This document shows, piece after piece, positions 29,009-40,711 of a stretch of 64,000 nt of DNA. Below the pieces are notes generated by a model. That model was given only the letters and a program-made list of their open reading frames with translations. It was not told the DNA's origin and did no database searches. The first letter of the stretch is position 1, and each line of letters opens with the position of its first letter. Both the position numbers and the translations under genes were made by a program. This DNA is from Paraphysoderma sedebokerense (Eukaryota > Blastocladiomycota > Physodermatomycetes > Physodermatales > Physodermataceae), in NCBI GenBank assembly GCA_025602915.1, contig JAHLJZ010000003.1, forward strand, positions 248,001 to 312,000. Reading direction: 5' to 3'.

Positions 29009-30729
29009 TCAAACTAAAAATCTAGTGTCGACGTTATGACTGAAATCCCAAATAACCATGGTCTGATCCTGACTAGCGCTAACAATTTTTCCGAGATTAA
29101 ACTGGACATTAAAAACCCAACTCGTATGTCCTTTGTTCAAATCCATCAATAAATCCCCCGTTTTAAAGTCCCATACCTTAACTGTCTGGTCGTAACTACC
29201 GCTAACGATAAAGTTTCTATCGCAGTGTAAGGTTCTAACTAATTCGCTATGCCCGTATAAGGTATTCAGACATTCTCCGGATTTCGCGTTCCAAATTTTT
29301 ATCGTCTGATCATTCGAGCCCGACACAATGTACTTACCATCATATTGGACGCAAGCAATACCTCTTGTATGACCAACAAAATCTCGAATAAACTGTCCGG
29401 TCTTAACGTCCCACATCTTTATCAAGTAATCTCCACTGGCGCTGACAATTACACCATCTCGTAGCTGAATTGCGTTGACAGCTGCTCTATGGCCCGTCAG
29501 GGTATGAATTAGATTACCCGTGTTGAAATCCCATACTTTTATGGTATAATCCTTAGAACAGGAAACGATATATTTATCGTCGAATCCAATATCGAGGACA
29601 CCAGCGGAATGTCCGTGTAGCGTGCGTATTTTGTTACCGGTGTAGATATCCCAGAGAATGATGGTAGTATCAGATGAACCCGAAATGAGCACCTTGTCAT
29701 TGTATTGAAGACACAGAACTGATCCTGTATGACCTTTATAGGTCCTAACAACCTTGCCGTCTTTAAGACTCCAAAACTTTATCGTTTGATCCCTGGATCC
29801 AGAGACCAACTTTTCTTCATCGAATTGAATGCAATAAACGCTATCACTATGGCCTGAGAGTGTAGTACATTTAATATTACCATTGCGCCAATTATGTTCG
29901 AGAAGGTAGCGTTGCTTGTAAAGATATTTCCAATTGAGCTGAATAGGGGGTGATATCGTTATTTCCGCTTCAGAGGATGTGCGACCGGAAAGTTCCATGG
30001 GAACCAGAATTGGAGATGGATGAACGACAGGTTGGGAAGGATATGGTATAGTTTTCGGTATTTTCGCTTCCCAGCCTCCATTGCGTTGAAATAACACTTT
30101 CCATACTTCGTTGTCAGAAGTAACATGTCGCCAAGCACGAGACACTCGGTTCATTGTACATAGAGTTTTGCAATCGGTAAAGGAGGCAATGTAGACAGCA
30201 ACTTCGTAAGGAAGTTTTCCAAGGAAATCTGTGACAATGAGATATAATGTGATGGGTAGAAGAGAATGGGAGAGAAGAGAGTTAATTACTGTAAGCTGAC
30301 AGAATTGAGCACAGAGCAGCTTTTAACTAAACATAGTTTGGCAAGAGAGTTGCACATAAAATTAAAAGATGAATTCCATCTCACTAAATTCAAAATAAGA
30401 TACTGAATGTTGTAATTGAAATCTCTTAGCAATCCAAAATCACCCCATATTCCCCGTTGCTCTTACAAATTAATATACCATCCGAAGAGCTGCTGAAACA
30501 AGCAGAAGGTTGAGTTGAAATGTAAAACCTTACCAATTTTAGAATTATCTTCTTCCATAATAATGTCACCATCGGCATCCTCTAATTCTCCGCTGTCTCT
30601 TCGTATATCATGACTGGAATTAACTCCCATTGAATTGTCATATCCGTGACTACCCGAAGCTGGCGATTGCTTTATTTTCCATGACTTGGCTTTAGTGATG
30701 AACCAAGAAGCAGGGTTTGGGTTCTTCAT
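29009..30729 (-). CDS. F-box/WD40 protein, SCF ubiquitin ligase substrate receptor
   Basis: Two exons separated by an intron of about 304 nt. Exon 1 (30729 to about 30533) encodes MKNPNPASWFITKAKSWKIK and an acidic stretch. The splice then opens the F-box (DFLGKLPYEVAVYIASFTDC, KTLCTMNRVSRAWRHVTSDN). Seven or eight WD40 repeats follow, each with GH..V, a VSGS- or VSAS-type strand and a D-T-IK-WD ending, and they close the propeller at the C-terminus (QDQTMVIWDFS). This is the Cdc4/Met30/beta-TrCP/Fbw7 architecture: the F-box binds Skp1 and the propeller binds phosphodegrons. The exact orthologue is not clear; the short N-terminus argues against yeast Cdc4. A 118-residue upstream frame ends by overlapping this ATG (ATGA) and could act as an upstream ORF. 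Confidence 0.9.
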
Positions 30730-31146
30730 AGTCTCCGATAATTGATAATCGAAAAGTAGAAGAACGGATGGGTGTTCAGAGTGTTTGAGAAGAGGTGGAT
30801 AAATGTGATGTTCACTCTGGCTGGATTAATTAATTTGACTGCAAGGGTGATACGAGAGACAAGAGGAGGAGAACCAGAATGAGAGATAGCAGGGAAGAAG
30901 ATGAGGGATGGGTATACAAAAGATACGCAATTAATTAGCGTTTGCAGAGGAAATGGTTTCTTCCTTCCGGAGTGGATGACTTTAGAAGCAACGGAATCTG
31001 CACAAGCAAGGGCTTGAAACGGGGTTCGTGACACCACTCCGAATGAGCCCATCGTGCCCGCCATTCTATCCAATTCATCCATTGCGACTATTATATTAAC
31101 ACTCGCAGCCTATGTACAGGGTGGCAATCACTTCATCCTCTCCGTG
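30730..31146. other. Region between the F-box and DYRK genes
   Basis: About 417 bp between two minus-strand genes. The minus-strand frame 30726-31082 (MDELDRMAGTMGSFGVVSRT...) has no recognised homology. It may be a leader ORF of the F-box gene or noise. Confidence 0.35.
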
Positions 31147-33532
31147 CTAGGTATATTTCCTGGCTGCAGGCTTCAAATAATGCATGCCTGCTCCCACGTT
31201 CAAGTTACCACCACCTACAGTTCCTACTCTACTCGTTTCCTTCACCATAACATTTCCCATACTTCCCACTATTCTGTTTACTATTTTTGATACGCCAGAT
31301 GATCCCGATGTTTTCCCAGAACTCATGTAAGAGTGTAATGATTGTGAATGAGATGACGAAAGATAATGATGCGTTCCCACCTGCTGTCGATGTTTCGTGG
31401 TCAACTGAGGCTGGGAGCGAGAATAAGATGATGATACAGCTGATATGGGGGGTAAATTTCGTGGTTTATGACTTATTTGAGATTTCATACGAGAAGATGC
31501 TATTGTACTATAGGAAGATTTGATCGAGGCGCTGGATCTAACGAAGCCATCAATATTCCAGTCATAGCCAAAGAGATCATCAAAAATGTACTTACAATGA
31601 CAGCTTTTTGCTCGCGCCGCTTGATAGATTAGTTTGACTAGAACTCGATTTCTATTTAAAATTGGTTAGCTATTGTATGCTTAAAAATGATCCATCTTTA
31701 AATAAACGGACCTGTTCTTCTAGATTGCCGCAAGTTCCATTGCCACTGGTAATCCATTCATGCTGTAACGCCTCCAACGGTGTCATTCTCTTTTCCGGAT
31801 CCCAAGTAAAACATTTCATCAAAAAGTCTATGAATAACTCATCCGTGCACTTTAAAGCGCTGGACAAATTCTTTGAACCAATCTTCCGGCGGCGCCCCTT
31901 GGAATTTACAAACGGGAGCGGGTTATATGAAGCGTCTAGCAGAAAAATTATGAATTAGACAAGCATTCTAGTACAACGGGGAAAAGAACAACATTGAACT
32001 CTAAACATACCGAAAAACTGATTTCTCCGTTCACTTTTCGCCAGAAAGCTTTTCCCTGGAACTCCTAAAATCTCCATCATGCACACTAATTGCTCATGTT
32101 CGTTTTCACCAGGAAATATAGGGTAGCCAGTGTATAGTTCACATAAAATACAGCCTAGAGACCACATGTCGATGCTCATGTTGTACTGCAGTCCCAGGAT
32201 GACTTCTGGACTACGATAGAATCGTGACTGAATGTAAGTGTAAACTGAAAAGCAAAAATGTGAGAATCTAAATGTTCGAAAGTCACAACGAAATTAAGTT
32301 TACCTCTCTCACTCTCTAGACAAGAGCTCCCGAAGTCAATGACCTTGATACAACTCCTCGTTGGACACTTTAACAGTACGTTTTCTGGCTTTAAATCACA
32401 GTGGACAACTTTGTTCTTCCATAATAAAGACAAACACTGTAGTAGCTGAACAGAGAACCTATGGTACGAAACATTCAATAAAACGTTAGATTTCGAATAT
32501 TAATACAATAAGGAAGTAGTCAGCTCACCTCCTGATTAAGCCCAACGAAAAGCCCCTGAATCCATTACTTTTGATGAATTCATACAAATTAATGGACAGC
32601 AGTTCAAAAGCGATACAAAGATGCTGTCTAAACTTGAAGTGATCAATCATATGTACAATATTTGCGGTATCATGTGGATCCTGCATTAACACTTAGTCAG
32701 TACTGTCTACATAAATTTCTGGTTACTTTCTGCAAAGGAAAATTACGTACCCAGGAATCTTTTACATTTTTTAAAATCTTAACTTCGACCTCTCCTTGCA
32801 TTGTAAATCGCTTCTTATTTCTTATGATCTTCACGGCAACATGATCTTTCGTTTTGTGATCGAAGCATTTGAACACTTGTCCAAAAGAACCTTTTCCCAA
32901 TGTATCTATTATTTCGTATCTATACGCAAAATGATCGTGTATTGTCGGCCTATAATCTCCTTTCGTGTCGTCATAGCCTTTGAACCGAGATAACACATGA
33001 GTGGATAATAATTAATGGATATAAAGAGGTTGCACGGTATATACCATAATTTGACTTGGGGTCATCTGTATGGCCCCCGACCTTCCCTTTCGAATCATTT
33101 TCAAAGGTATTTTGGCCCCAATAGTAAATCTCTCTGTAACTCAGGATTTCTTGCCGTTCATATGGACTGAGATGGTGGTAAAATTTTGATAATACAGTCT
33201 GAGGTGTTAACGGCAAGGATACATTGGGTTCCGAGGCGGAGCCACGATGAGAGGTCATCGATTTGACGCTTTCTCTGGAATGCAGCGACAATTCTGAAGC
33301 GACCCTGTACAACATGCAAAGTAGTGATAAGAGGAAAGTATTAGCATCTATACAATCGACATTTATGGAACAATAAATCGCAGATTCAAGTAAGCATTGG
33401 ACGTAAAATGAGTAATTTTGCATCAGATGGCTGATTTACGGTTATGTGCGTAAATATCTTAAATAGATATGCTTGCGGACAATTGTAACAATAAAAAAGC
33501 AGAAAAAGCAATTACCTGCTAGATTTTAACAT
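31147..33532 (-). CDS. DYRK-family dual-specificity kinase, class II (DYRK2/Pom1-like)
   Basis: About nine exons. A mini-exon (MLKSS, start at 33532) splices into [16 protein letters not shown]. The class II pre-kinase block follows ([32 protein letters not shown]), then a DYRK-homology segment ([20 protein letters not shown]). The kinase domain has [22 protein letters not shown], the catalytic [14 protein letters not shown] and the activation loop [13 protein letters not shown], whose second Tyr is autophosphorylated in DYRKs. [19 protein letters not shown] and [17 protein letters not shown] complete the lobe. The tail is Ser-rich, ending at 31147. The pre-kinase block separates it from Yak1 and HIPK. 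Relatives control cell polarity, cytokinesis timing and stress responses. Confidence 0.92.
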
Positions 33533-35170
33533 TTTTGTCGTTGGATTGAATTATCTGTGCCACGAATAAGTTGACAGAATCTGAATGCCGTTGAGAGACA
33601 GCTCAACCAGATATCAACGGTATTGCCGTGGAAGTCGAATCTAATGACGATGAGAATATAGTCTACAAATAGGAGATTAAAGAAATGAGCATGGCAGCGT
33701 ATTCGTAAAGTAACAGTGAAAGATGCGATTTTGAAATGTCTCGAGACGAGTACGGGAAAGCACAGGTACAGAAGACTGAGTGAAGCACTTACAGTTTCCT
33801 CGGCGTCGAAAATGAGCTGTGCAAGTGCAGCCGTCAGGTTCCAAATTTGCCGGAATGTGTCAATTGCAAATATATGCAGCCGCTCCAACACAGGAGTTAT
33901 AACTGATCGAGGATTCAAAGGACGTTTTGTGCGTGGTAGTCGAGTTCAGCACAGGTGACCGGATGTGCAGATCAGCGAACAATTGCGATAACCCAGGACA
34001 AGAGGAGTCGATGTCGCTCTTTGTAGGAAGGCAGGGTTGGATGGGGGATGCGAAGGCAACGAACGGCGGGAGGAAGAGATGAAAATAAGGCTGTGGATGA
34101 CGCTATTGCAGCGAGCCTTGGATATTGAGAGGGACGCTAATTGCGCAGGCTTCTCTGGGCAGCCGGCAGAAGACGCGCACCATTGGCAACATCAGCCTCG
34201 CAGGGAACTCTGTGTGCGTGGATGGAGCACGGCGCACCCTCTCTCCGACAATGATGTCATTCCCTTGTGTTCCTCCGTGCCCAAAACTTATCTATATTGT
34301 GTCCGGTTTACAATCGATAATTCCTATTCTACATGCTTTTGTGATGTTATTTCCTGGCTCAGCCTTCCATCCTAAACTTCTAGCTTGATGACTATGTCGG
34401 TGATGCTGGCGATTTGTCAGTCTCGCCCGGCTTTTTCTCTAACAATTACAGTGTTATTAAAGCTTAAATTGCCTTCCAATGAGCTTGCCCACCGCAGGCT
34501 TCGGGACTACAAGGAACGCTAACCTCGTGTTCTGACATGATAAACGTATCCGACTGAGGCTCCTACAGACGCTGCCACAAGGAATGCGGCCCAACTGCGT
34601 CCCACGTATATATTTATGAACCTGACTTGCTCTACAGTGGAGAGTATTTTGGATGCGCACGTTCACCGTTTAATCCAACGTCCAATATATTGTCCAGGAG
34701 CAGGGAACTGATACGTACCGTTGGTGAGTTTAGGCCAAACTCCCATTGTTTTGAAGTAGTTACTAGGCAGTAGTGTAACGATAACCGATTGTCATATGGG
34801 GAGGGAATGAGAGATGAAAAATGAGAGGGCACGGATGACGGAATAAAATTTGCTTTTCCGCCTTGGAAGTGACATTTGAGCATCGCCCGCACAACACGTG
34901 ACCAATGCGAAATCGGCGGACGTGGTTTGACTTCTCAACCGCGCTCCCATCGCATTCAGTCATTCCATCTCTGCATCTGCATTGCGCTGAGGATACATCC
35001 CATATACGTTCATTTCTAGTATTATAGAGCCTATACCTGTAGTCGCATTCCCTTTGGTCTCACAGGTATGTTAATTCGCGTTTACCATCCAGTAGTCGCT
35101 GCAAATCAATCGGCTATCCAGGATGCCTTCCCTCAATTAACCTAGATCATATATTCCTGTATCCATTCAG
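33533..35170. other. Longest intergenic gap: divergent DYRK and E2F upstream regions
   Basis: About 1.64 kb. It contains ACACGTGACC at 34894-34903 running into CCAAT at 34902-34906, about 268 bp before E2F. Frames such as 33526-33918 and 34037-34375 look non-coding. I see no RNA gene or repeat. Confidence 0.4.
34894..34906. promoter_or_regulatory. Extended E-box overlapping a CCAAT box upstream of E2F
   Basis: ACACGTGACC runs into CCAAT. The E-box part matches those before eL29 and eIF3l. The adjacent CCAAT suggests a composite bHLH plus HAP/NF-Y site, which is inference. Confidence 0.45.
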
Positions 35171-37055
35171 ATGGCAGATGAAAGCATGGAAGGTATTGCA
35201 ATTGAACAGATGAAAATGGTGGAAAAGTGTGAATCAAACGAGGTCACGAGTCAGCCAAAGTCTAGACCGAGGAGAAAGCGCAAAGAGGCCAGCCCAAATG
35301 GGAATGTATCCACAGATTCAGGAACTGAATTACTCTCAGATGACGATGGTTGGTATACAATTAAGGCGTTTGCAAAAGAAATTACTGGTTTTCTGTAATC
35401 GCAGTCAATTAATACGAATCTTCAGCAGATTCCCACACTATGGACGACTCGTTCCATCCGAAATTGTCCCGTGACTCGAAAGTTATGTCTGGTACTAAGA
35501 AAGGAAAAGTCAAACCTCAAACTATAAAATCTTCAAGTAGTCCTTCCAACGAATCGAATGACGTGAGTTCGAAAGAAATTAATTCGCTTCACAATTTGAC
35601 ACGTCGCTTTGTGAATCTACTGGAATCATCGCCGACAGCATTAGTTGATCTGAATAAAGCAGTAGAAACCCTGGATGTACCTAAAAGAAGAATTTACGAT
35701 ATAACAAATGTATTGGAAGGGATAGGTTTGATTTCCAAGACAGAAAAGACTGGATTTATCAAATGGCGGTAAGATTTCTGAAGCCATGGGTTGACTTTTC
35801 ATGTTGCGAATTGAAATTGACGAATTCCATAGGGGCGAAAGACGTGCCTTAAGTACAAGCTCAACCTCTAAGAAAAACGATAGCACGGCGGAATTGAAGC
35901 AGAAAATAAAGAAGACCAAGCAAAGTCTACAAGCATTAAGAAAGGAAAGAAAAGGAATCGATCAAGCCATCAATGATCTCTGGAACAACGATGAATCTCG
36001 AAACTTATCTTACGTCAAATTTGATGATGTTTTGGGCCTGTCGTCATTTCAAAACAAACTAGTGCTGTGCTTAAAGGCTCCGACTGGAGGTGCCAGGTTG
36101 GAAATACCCCAAGCTAATTCAGAGGTATAAACGAAAACTGTTCTACTCCGGCTATATGATGTTAGCTAATCATTACCATTTGAGCAGACGCAGAATGAAA
36201 AAGCGAAACATCGCATCCGAATATTGTCGGAAAATGGAAAAGTTAACATTTTCCCAATTTTCAAGCGTCCTCCGTCTCCTACCTGTCCGTCCTCTGTCAA
36301 CCCTACTCCCTTCACTCTCATTCGTCGTCAATCATTTTCTGCCAAACATATTCAAACGACACAGACATCTCCTGTGCAGGACTTCGAATCGCAGCAAGAT
36401 TCGTTGTTGAACACGTCCACAACTCAAGGCTTGAGCATCTCGAACGCAGATGAACTTGATGCCGGCTCTAACTCAGTTTATAATGGTGCCTCCAAACCTT
36501 TAACTTCAGGATCAGCAGGAATTAGTGTCAATGAAGGTTCGTTCTTCCATGCTGCTTGATTTTCTTCTTGGCTAACTTCTAAACTTATTTCCAGTCGGTT
36601 CTCGTAATAATTTGGCCGAGCTTCCTGTTGACTCCAATGATCACCAAAATTCCGCGACCCACACTCTTACTTCATTTCGTTCCTCCGATAACCCAGCTCA
36701 TGCACAACGTTGTCGGCTCCCTTCCGTGACGGCTGTAGCCCTCGATCCCAGTCAGTCATCATCATCGTCTGACACTCCGATTCCCTCTTTGACCTCCTTT
36801 CCTTCATATCTACCATCCTTAACGCCCGCAACTTCATCTACCTGCAGTCTGTTATCCGAAACCTCTAATCCAAATTATTCGTCTTCTAAACCTGTAGACT
36901 TACTTTATTCTATACCGGCACCACCTCCGACGTCGGAACATTTGTATCCATCCTATAATTCTAAGGTTCATTCAAGACCTTATGGATATCTTGCGCCTAT
37001 TCACGAGAGTATGCACAATGAGAAGAGTAAATTATCGAAAGAGTTCGTATTGTAG
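35171..37055 (+). CDS. E2F-family transcription factor
   Basis: Five exons. After a basic Ser-rich N-terminus ([14 protein letters not shown]), a winged-helix domain appears: [40 protein letters not shown], then [20 protein letters not shown] and [19 protein letters not shown] is the E2F DNA-recognition helix; DP proteins differ here. A coiled coil ([19 protein letters not shown]) and a marked-box-like region ([40 protein letters not shown]) follow, so this is a classical, DP-dimerising E2F rather than an atypical one. The last 300 residues are Ser/Thr/Pro-rich. I see no clear retinoblastoma-binding motif near the end. E2F/DP drives G1/S genes. Dikarya use SBF/MBF instead, so its presence marks an early-diverging fungal lineage. 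Confidence 0.95.
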
Positions 37056-37490
37056 TCCTCTTGCGACCTGCTAACGTTACAGAAAACTTAGAGGCTACAG
37101 AAGCCGGCCGGCAGTTGAACTGCTTGACTCCTGTAATGATGTCAAATATGTTATATAGTGTCTATCTTTTGATTTTTATTAAGCGCTGTAAATAATCTGC
37201 CCGACAAGGTTACACGTAAAAGTGTATATATATGTGAATATGAACCCCTTTTTGTTTATACTTTTGATAATTGTGATATATTTCTTTGATAAATGTCCTC
37301 CTATTTTGCAATCATATAACGAAAAAATTTCTATTACAAAATTGGGTTTCCTGCACACGTTCTTACGGCACTGTCGAGACTGGCCAATTCACTGAATAAC
37401 TGCCAGTAGCCAGTGCAACGCACACGTGCACAGGTAATTAATGTTCACCACTATCACTGGATTTGGGAACGAATGGACATCAAGTTAAAA
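37056..37490. other. Intergenic region between E2F and EFM7
   Basis: About 435 bp. It has the AT-rich E2F 3' end and a CACGTG at 37423-37428, about 63 bp before the next start. No gene is visible. Confidence 0.4.
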
Positions 37491-38654
37491 ATGACGATTG
37501 ATATAACGACTACTTCTGAGGATTTCTTTGGTTCGTCGATTTTCGAGGAGCCAGAGTCGTTTAGGCCTCCTGAGCCGGAGCCTACATTCCACACGGTGCA
37601 TCGAGAAGCCCAGAATATTGAACCTGGTACATACATGCCTTCCGTTTCGACCTAGTTCTACATATTCATTCCTGTACTCAACACCCTATTTTTACCATCG
37701 TTAGGTGCCCCGCGTGAACTGAATGTGAAGTTGGTCGGTTCCCATAGCTTGTGGGCTCATGTATGATTTATTGTCGTTCTCCCGCTATTTCAGACGATGT
37801 ACTGACAAGGACTAAAGTGCTTATGGAACGCTGGTGTATTATGTGCACATTACCTTGATTCAAATAAATCGCTGGTTCGGAATAAACGGTACGATATATG
37901 ATAATTTACGTTCCCTTTTCGATTCGCGTCTGTGAATCGCGATATTAATTCATTATTATACAATTCATACATAGGGTACTTGAACTTGGTGCAGCCGCGG
38001 CCTTGCCGTCCTTTTTCAGTGCGGTCAATGGAGCAGAGAAAGTTGTTATAACAGATTATCCCGATTCAGAGTTGATCGAGAACATGGAATACAATGCTCG
38101 ACATAATTTCGCAGAAACCGAGTATTTCGATCGAATCAATATTCAGGTCACTACCGCACTGTATCAACTGATTTGTAAGCGCAACTGTCTGACATATATA
38201 TTTGTAGGGTTTTCTTTGGGGCAATGATCCGTCGCCCTTGTTGAACGCTCTCCCCGACAACTCAAGGAAATTCGACCTTGTGATTTTGGCAGATCTAATA
38301 TTTAATCATTCGCAACATCACAATATGTTGAAGACTGTTAAGGAATGTCTGAGTGCCGACGGTTCGGCTGTTTGTATGTTTTCGCATCATCGTCCATGGT
38401 TGGCCGACAAGGTTCGGAGTTCCTCGCGTCCTTATTGTAGGTTTTGTCGTAGTAACTAAACTTCATTTGATACGCAGGATATGGCCTTTTTCCAAATAGC
38501 GCAGTCCGAAGAATTTGGTTTTGAAGTTGAAGAGCTGCCAAAGATAAAAATGCCGGTTATGTTTGAGCATGACAAACAGTTTGACAGGGATTCAAAAGAT
38601 GAAGAAACCCGGAGAACTGTGCATTCGTATATTTTGAGGCCAAAAAAGAACTAA
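37491..38654 (+). CDS. EFM7: eEF1A N-terminal/lysine methyltransferase, EFM7 (NNT1) type
   Basis: Six exons. The start [20 protein letters not shown] aligns with the Efm7 start (DLFAEP-like), so I prefer 37491 to the in-frame ATG at 37473. The blocks are [55 protein letters not shown], motif [33 protein letters not shown], the post-I block [20 protein letters not shown] and YILRPKKN. The order matches Nnt1/Efm7, a class I SAM-dependent methyltransferase that in yeast trimethylates the N-terminal Gly and dimethylates Lys3 of eEF1A. Motif I has Ala at a position that is usually Gly. An intron of 57 nt at about 37757-37813 was needed to restore LWNAG. Confidence 0.9.
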
Positions 38655-38801
38655 TGTAAATTATAGAATTAAATCTTAAGCATATAACTGAAATTGATAA
38701 TAAATGTATAAATTCATGTCAGGAGCTGATCGCCACTGGGATTAATCAATCGCGGGTTCGAGTCGCTTCCTCTCATTCTGGGTTCCAACTTTCAATTCAC
38801 A

Positions 38802-40606
38802 ATGTCACATCTCAATGTTTACACTTGTGCCTTTTGCAATGGCAGACAATGCAAATACGAAAACTACAAACTTCATCCTAACTCAAATGCAATTCCGGGA
38901 CTTTTTTCCAATTTCGTAGATTCTTCAATTCTGGCTACACAGCGACCCTCCAGCAGAATCATCCAAGAACATGATCTTATCAAGCAATTCAAAAACAACA
39001 ATATCTGTTCGATTATCAATCTACAAGAAGTTGGGGAGCATCCTCGGTGCGGGGATGGGATATTGAAGGATGTGGGATTCGCTTACAGGTAACTCATTCT
39101 CGTAGACGTGATGCTACTTTGAAATTACAACTCACAAATTTCGCAATAATTAATTGCAATGGTTTTACAGACCGGAGGAGTTCATGGATTTTGGAAGTAA
39201 GTGTACTACGTTTGCATGATATCTGACTTACACTAAGTATTGTTCAAGTTTTCTATTACAATTTCGGCTGGCGAGATATGTCGGTACCATCGATGGATCT
39301 TATGATGAATCTAGTCAAAGTGATTTCGCATACATTGGAAATGGGAAGAAAAGTATGTGCCTGAAATAGTTCTATAATCATTGATTCTCGGCGTTTAATC
39401 AATATCATCAGACATCCATACATTGTCATGCAGGATTGGGAAGAACGGGACTTGCAATTGCTTGCTATTTAGTTTATTCAAAGTATATAACGGCGACCGA
39501 GGCCGTACAAATTGTGAGAGAACAAAGGTATCAAACAATCATAACGATGTGCGGTTGTCTTTGTGTTAATATTTCGTCAAATCATTGTTACTAGACCGGG
39601 GGCAGTACAAACGGCAAAGCAGGCTTCATTCGTTAACACTTTCGAAAGTCGTCTAAACGAACTTCGGAATGCCATTAGTCCCACAATATCTCCCAATAGA
39701 AAAGCAGATAGAATGAGTTTAAGAGCTGTGTTAGAACTCCAACGCGAATACTTACATGGAGAAGAACAACGTATTTTAAGAAATGTACCCAAGGTTACTG
39801 TGCGATTCCTTTTGAAAATCATAAAATAATTAAGCTAATTGAAATCAATTAGATCTTATACGTCGTAGTTGAAAGATTTCGAGATTTATTGTCTTCATTT
39901 GAAATGCCAAATGACATCGAGGCAGAACACTTTGATGAACTAAATCTGAATAACGTTAAGACGACGGCAGAAGCAATACGCGAAGCTATCATTACTTGGA
40001 ACGGATCAAGCCATACATTGAATGAGCAGGAGATTTCTCTGTTGCAGGTATAATGTCACCATCGTATCCGTAGTGCATTGACTTCGGGCTACCTTGTCAT
40101 TTGATACTTCTGTAGGTAGAAATTGGAAGCAGACAATGGGCTGTCGTCAAGTCGCATCACAATATTCATTTGCTTGTTCATATTTTGTTCTCTTGGTTAA
40201 TGTCACTGGAGGTACCTACAGAAAAGTGACGTTTGATAATCACATTGCGACTTATCCTCTTGTTTAAACTAGAACGCGATAGTATCCGATGTGAGCCGAC
40301 TCGATAACTTAATAGAAGACAGGGAAACTTTCGCAACAATTAATTATCTTTTAGAAATACCGAGAATGGTAATTACTCATTATAGTTCTGACCGATTTTA
40401 ATGTTGGGTAATAATATATGTTTCCATAGTTGCGGGCTCACGCCGTGGAATCGCGCGAACTGGTACGAGCTATAGCAGCCTTGTGTCTGGGCAGGGTCGA
40501 CATGATTATAGAACCTTTAACTCTAGATAGATTAGTCGAATTTCTGCTCAATATAGAGCGAGGATACAACGTTGACAGGGCCAACGCAATGCCAGTAAGG
40601 AAATAA
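38802..40606 (+). CDS. Dual-specificity phosphatase, PTPDC1-like
   Basis: Multi-exon gene. The protein opens with a Cys-rich start (MSHLNVYTCAFCNGRQCKYE), then QRPSSRIIQEHDLIKQFKNN, ICSIINLQEVGEHPRCGDGI, EEFMDFGIFYYNFGWRD, VKVISHTLEMGRK and the signature IHCHAGLGRTGLAIACYLVY. The Cys and Arg of the Cx5R loop are intact. YNFGWRD and QRPGAVQTAKQ match PTPDC1, which is more related to CDC14/KAP than to MAP kinase phosphatases. The C-terminal half is helical, with EIGSRQWAVVKSHHNIHLLV and no named domain. Human PTPDC1 has been linked to cilium length and centrosome function. Its co-occurrence with PACRG suits a flagellate. The start at 38802 is the first ATG of the conserved block. Confidence 0.88.
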
Positions 40607-40630
40607 AATTATGAATATGATTTTACTATT

Positions 40631-40640
40631 ACACGTGACC
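40631..40640 (-). promoter_or_regulatory. Extended E-box upstream of eIF3l
   Basis: ACACGTGACC lies about 72 bp before the eIF3l start, in the short spacer after the phosphatase stop. It is identical to copies at 12024 and 34894. Confidence 0.5.
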
Positions 40641-40711
40641 AGTTGCCCTGGAGACGTTATTCTTTGGGCGTGTTTATTCCACTAATGTATCTATAACCGA
40701 AAATCATCAAC

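Noticed and set aside
33526-33918. Extra first exon of the DYRK kinase
   Set aside because: The MLKSS mini-exon at 33532 gives a clean splice; the longer frame is not in phase with the kinase.
38715-38790. Possible tRNA or tRNA-derived SINE: GGGTTCGAGTC resembles a B box
   Set aside because: No A box, acceptor pairing or anticodon arm can be formed around it.
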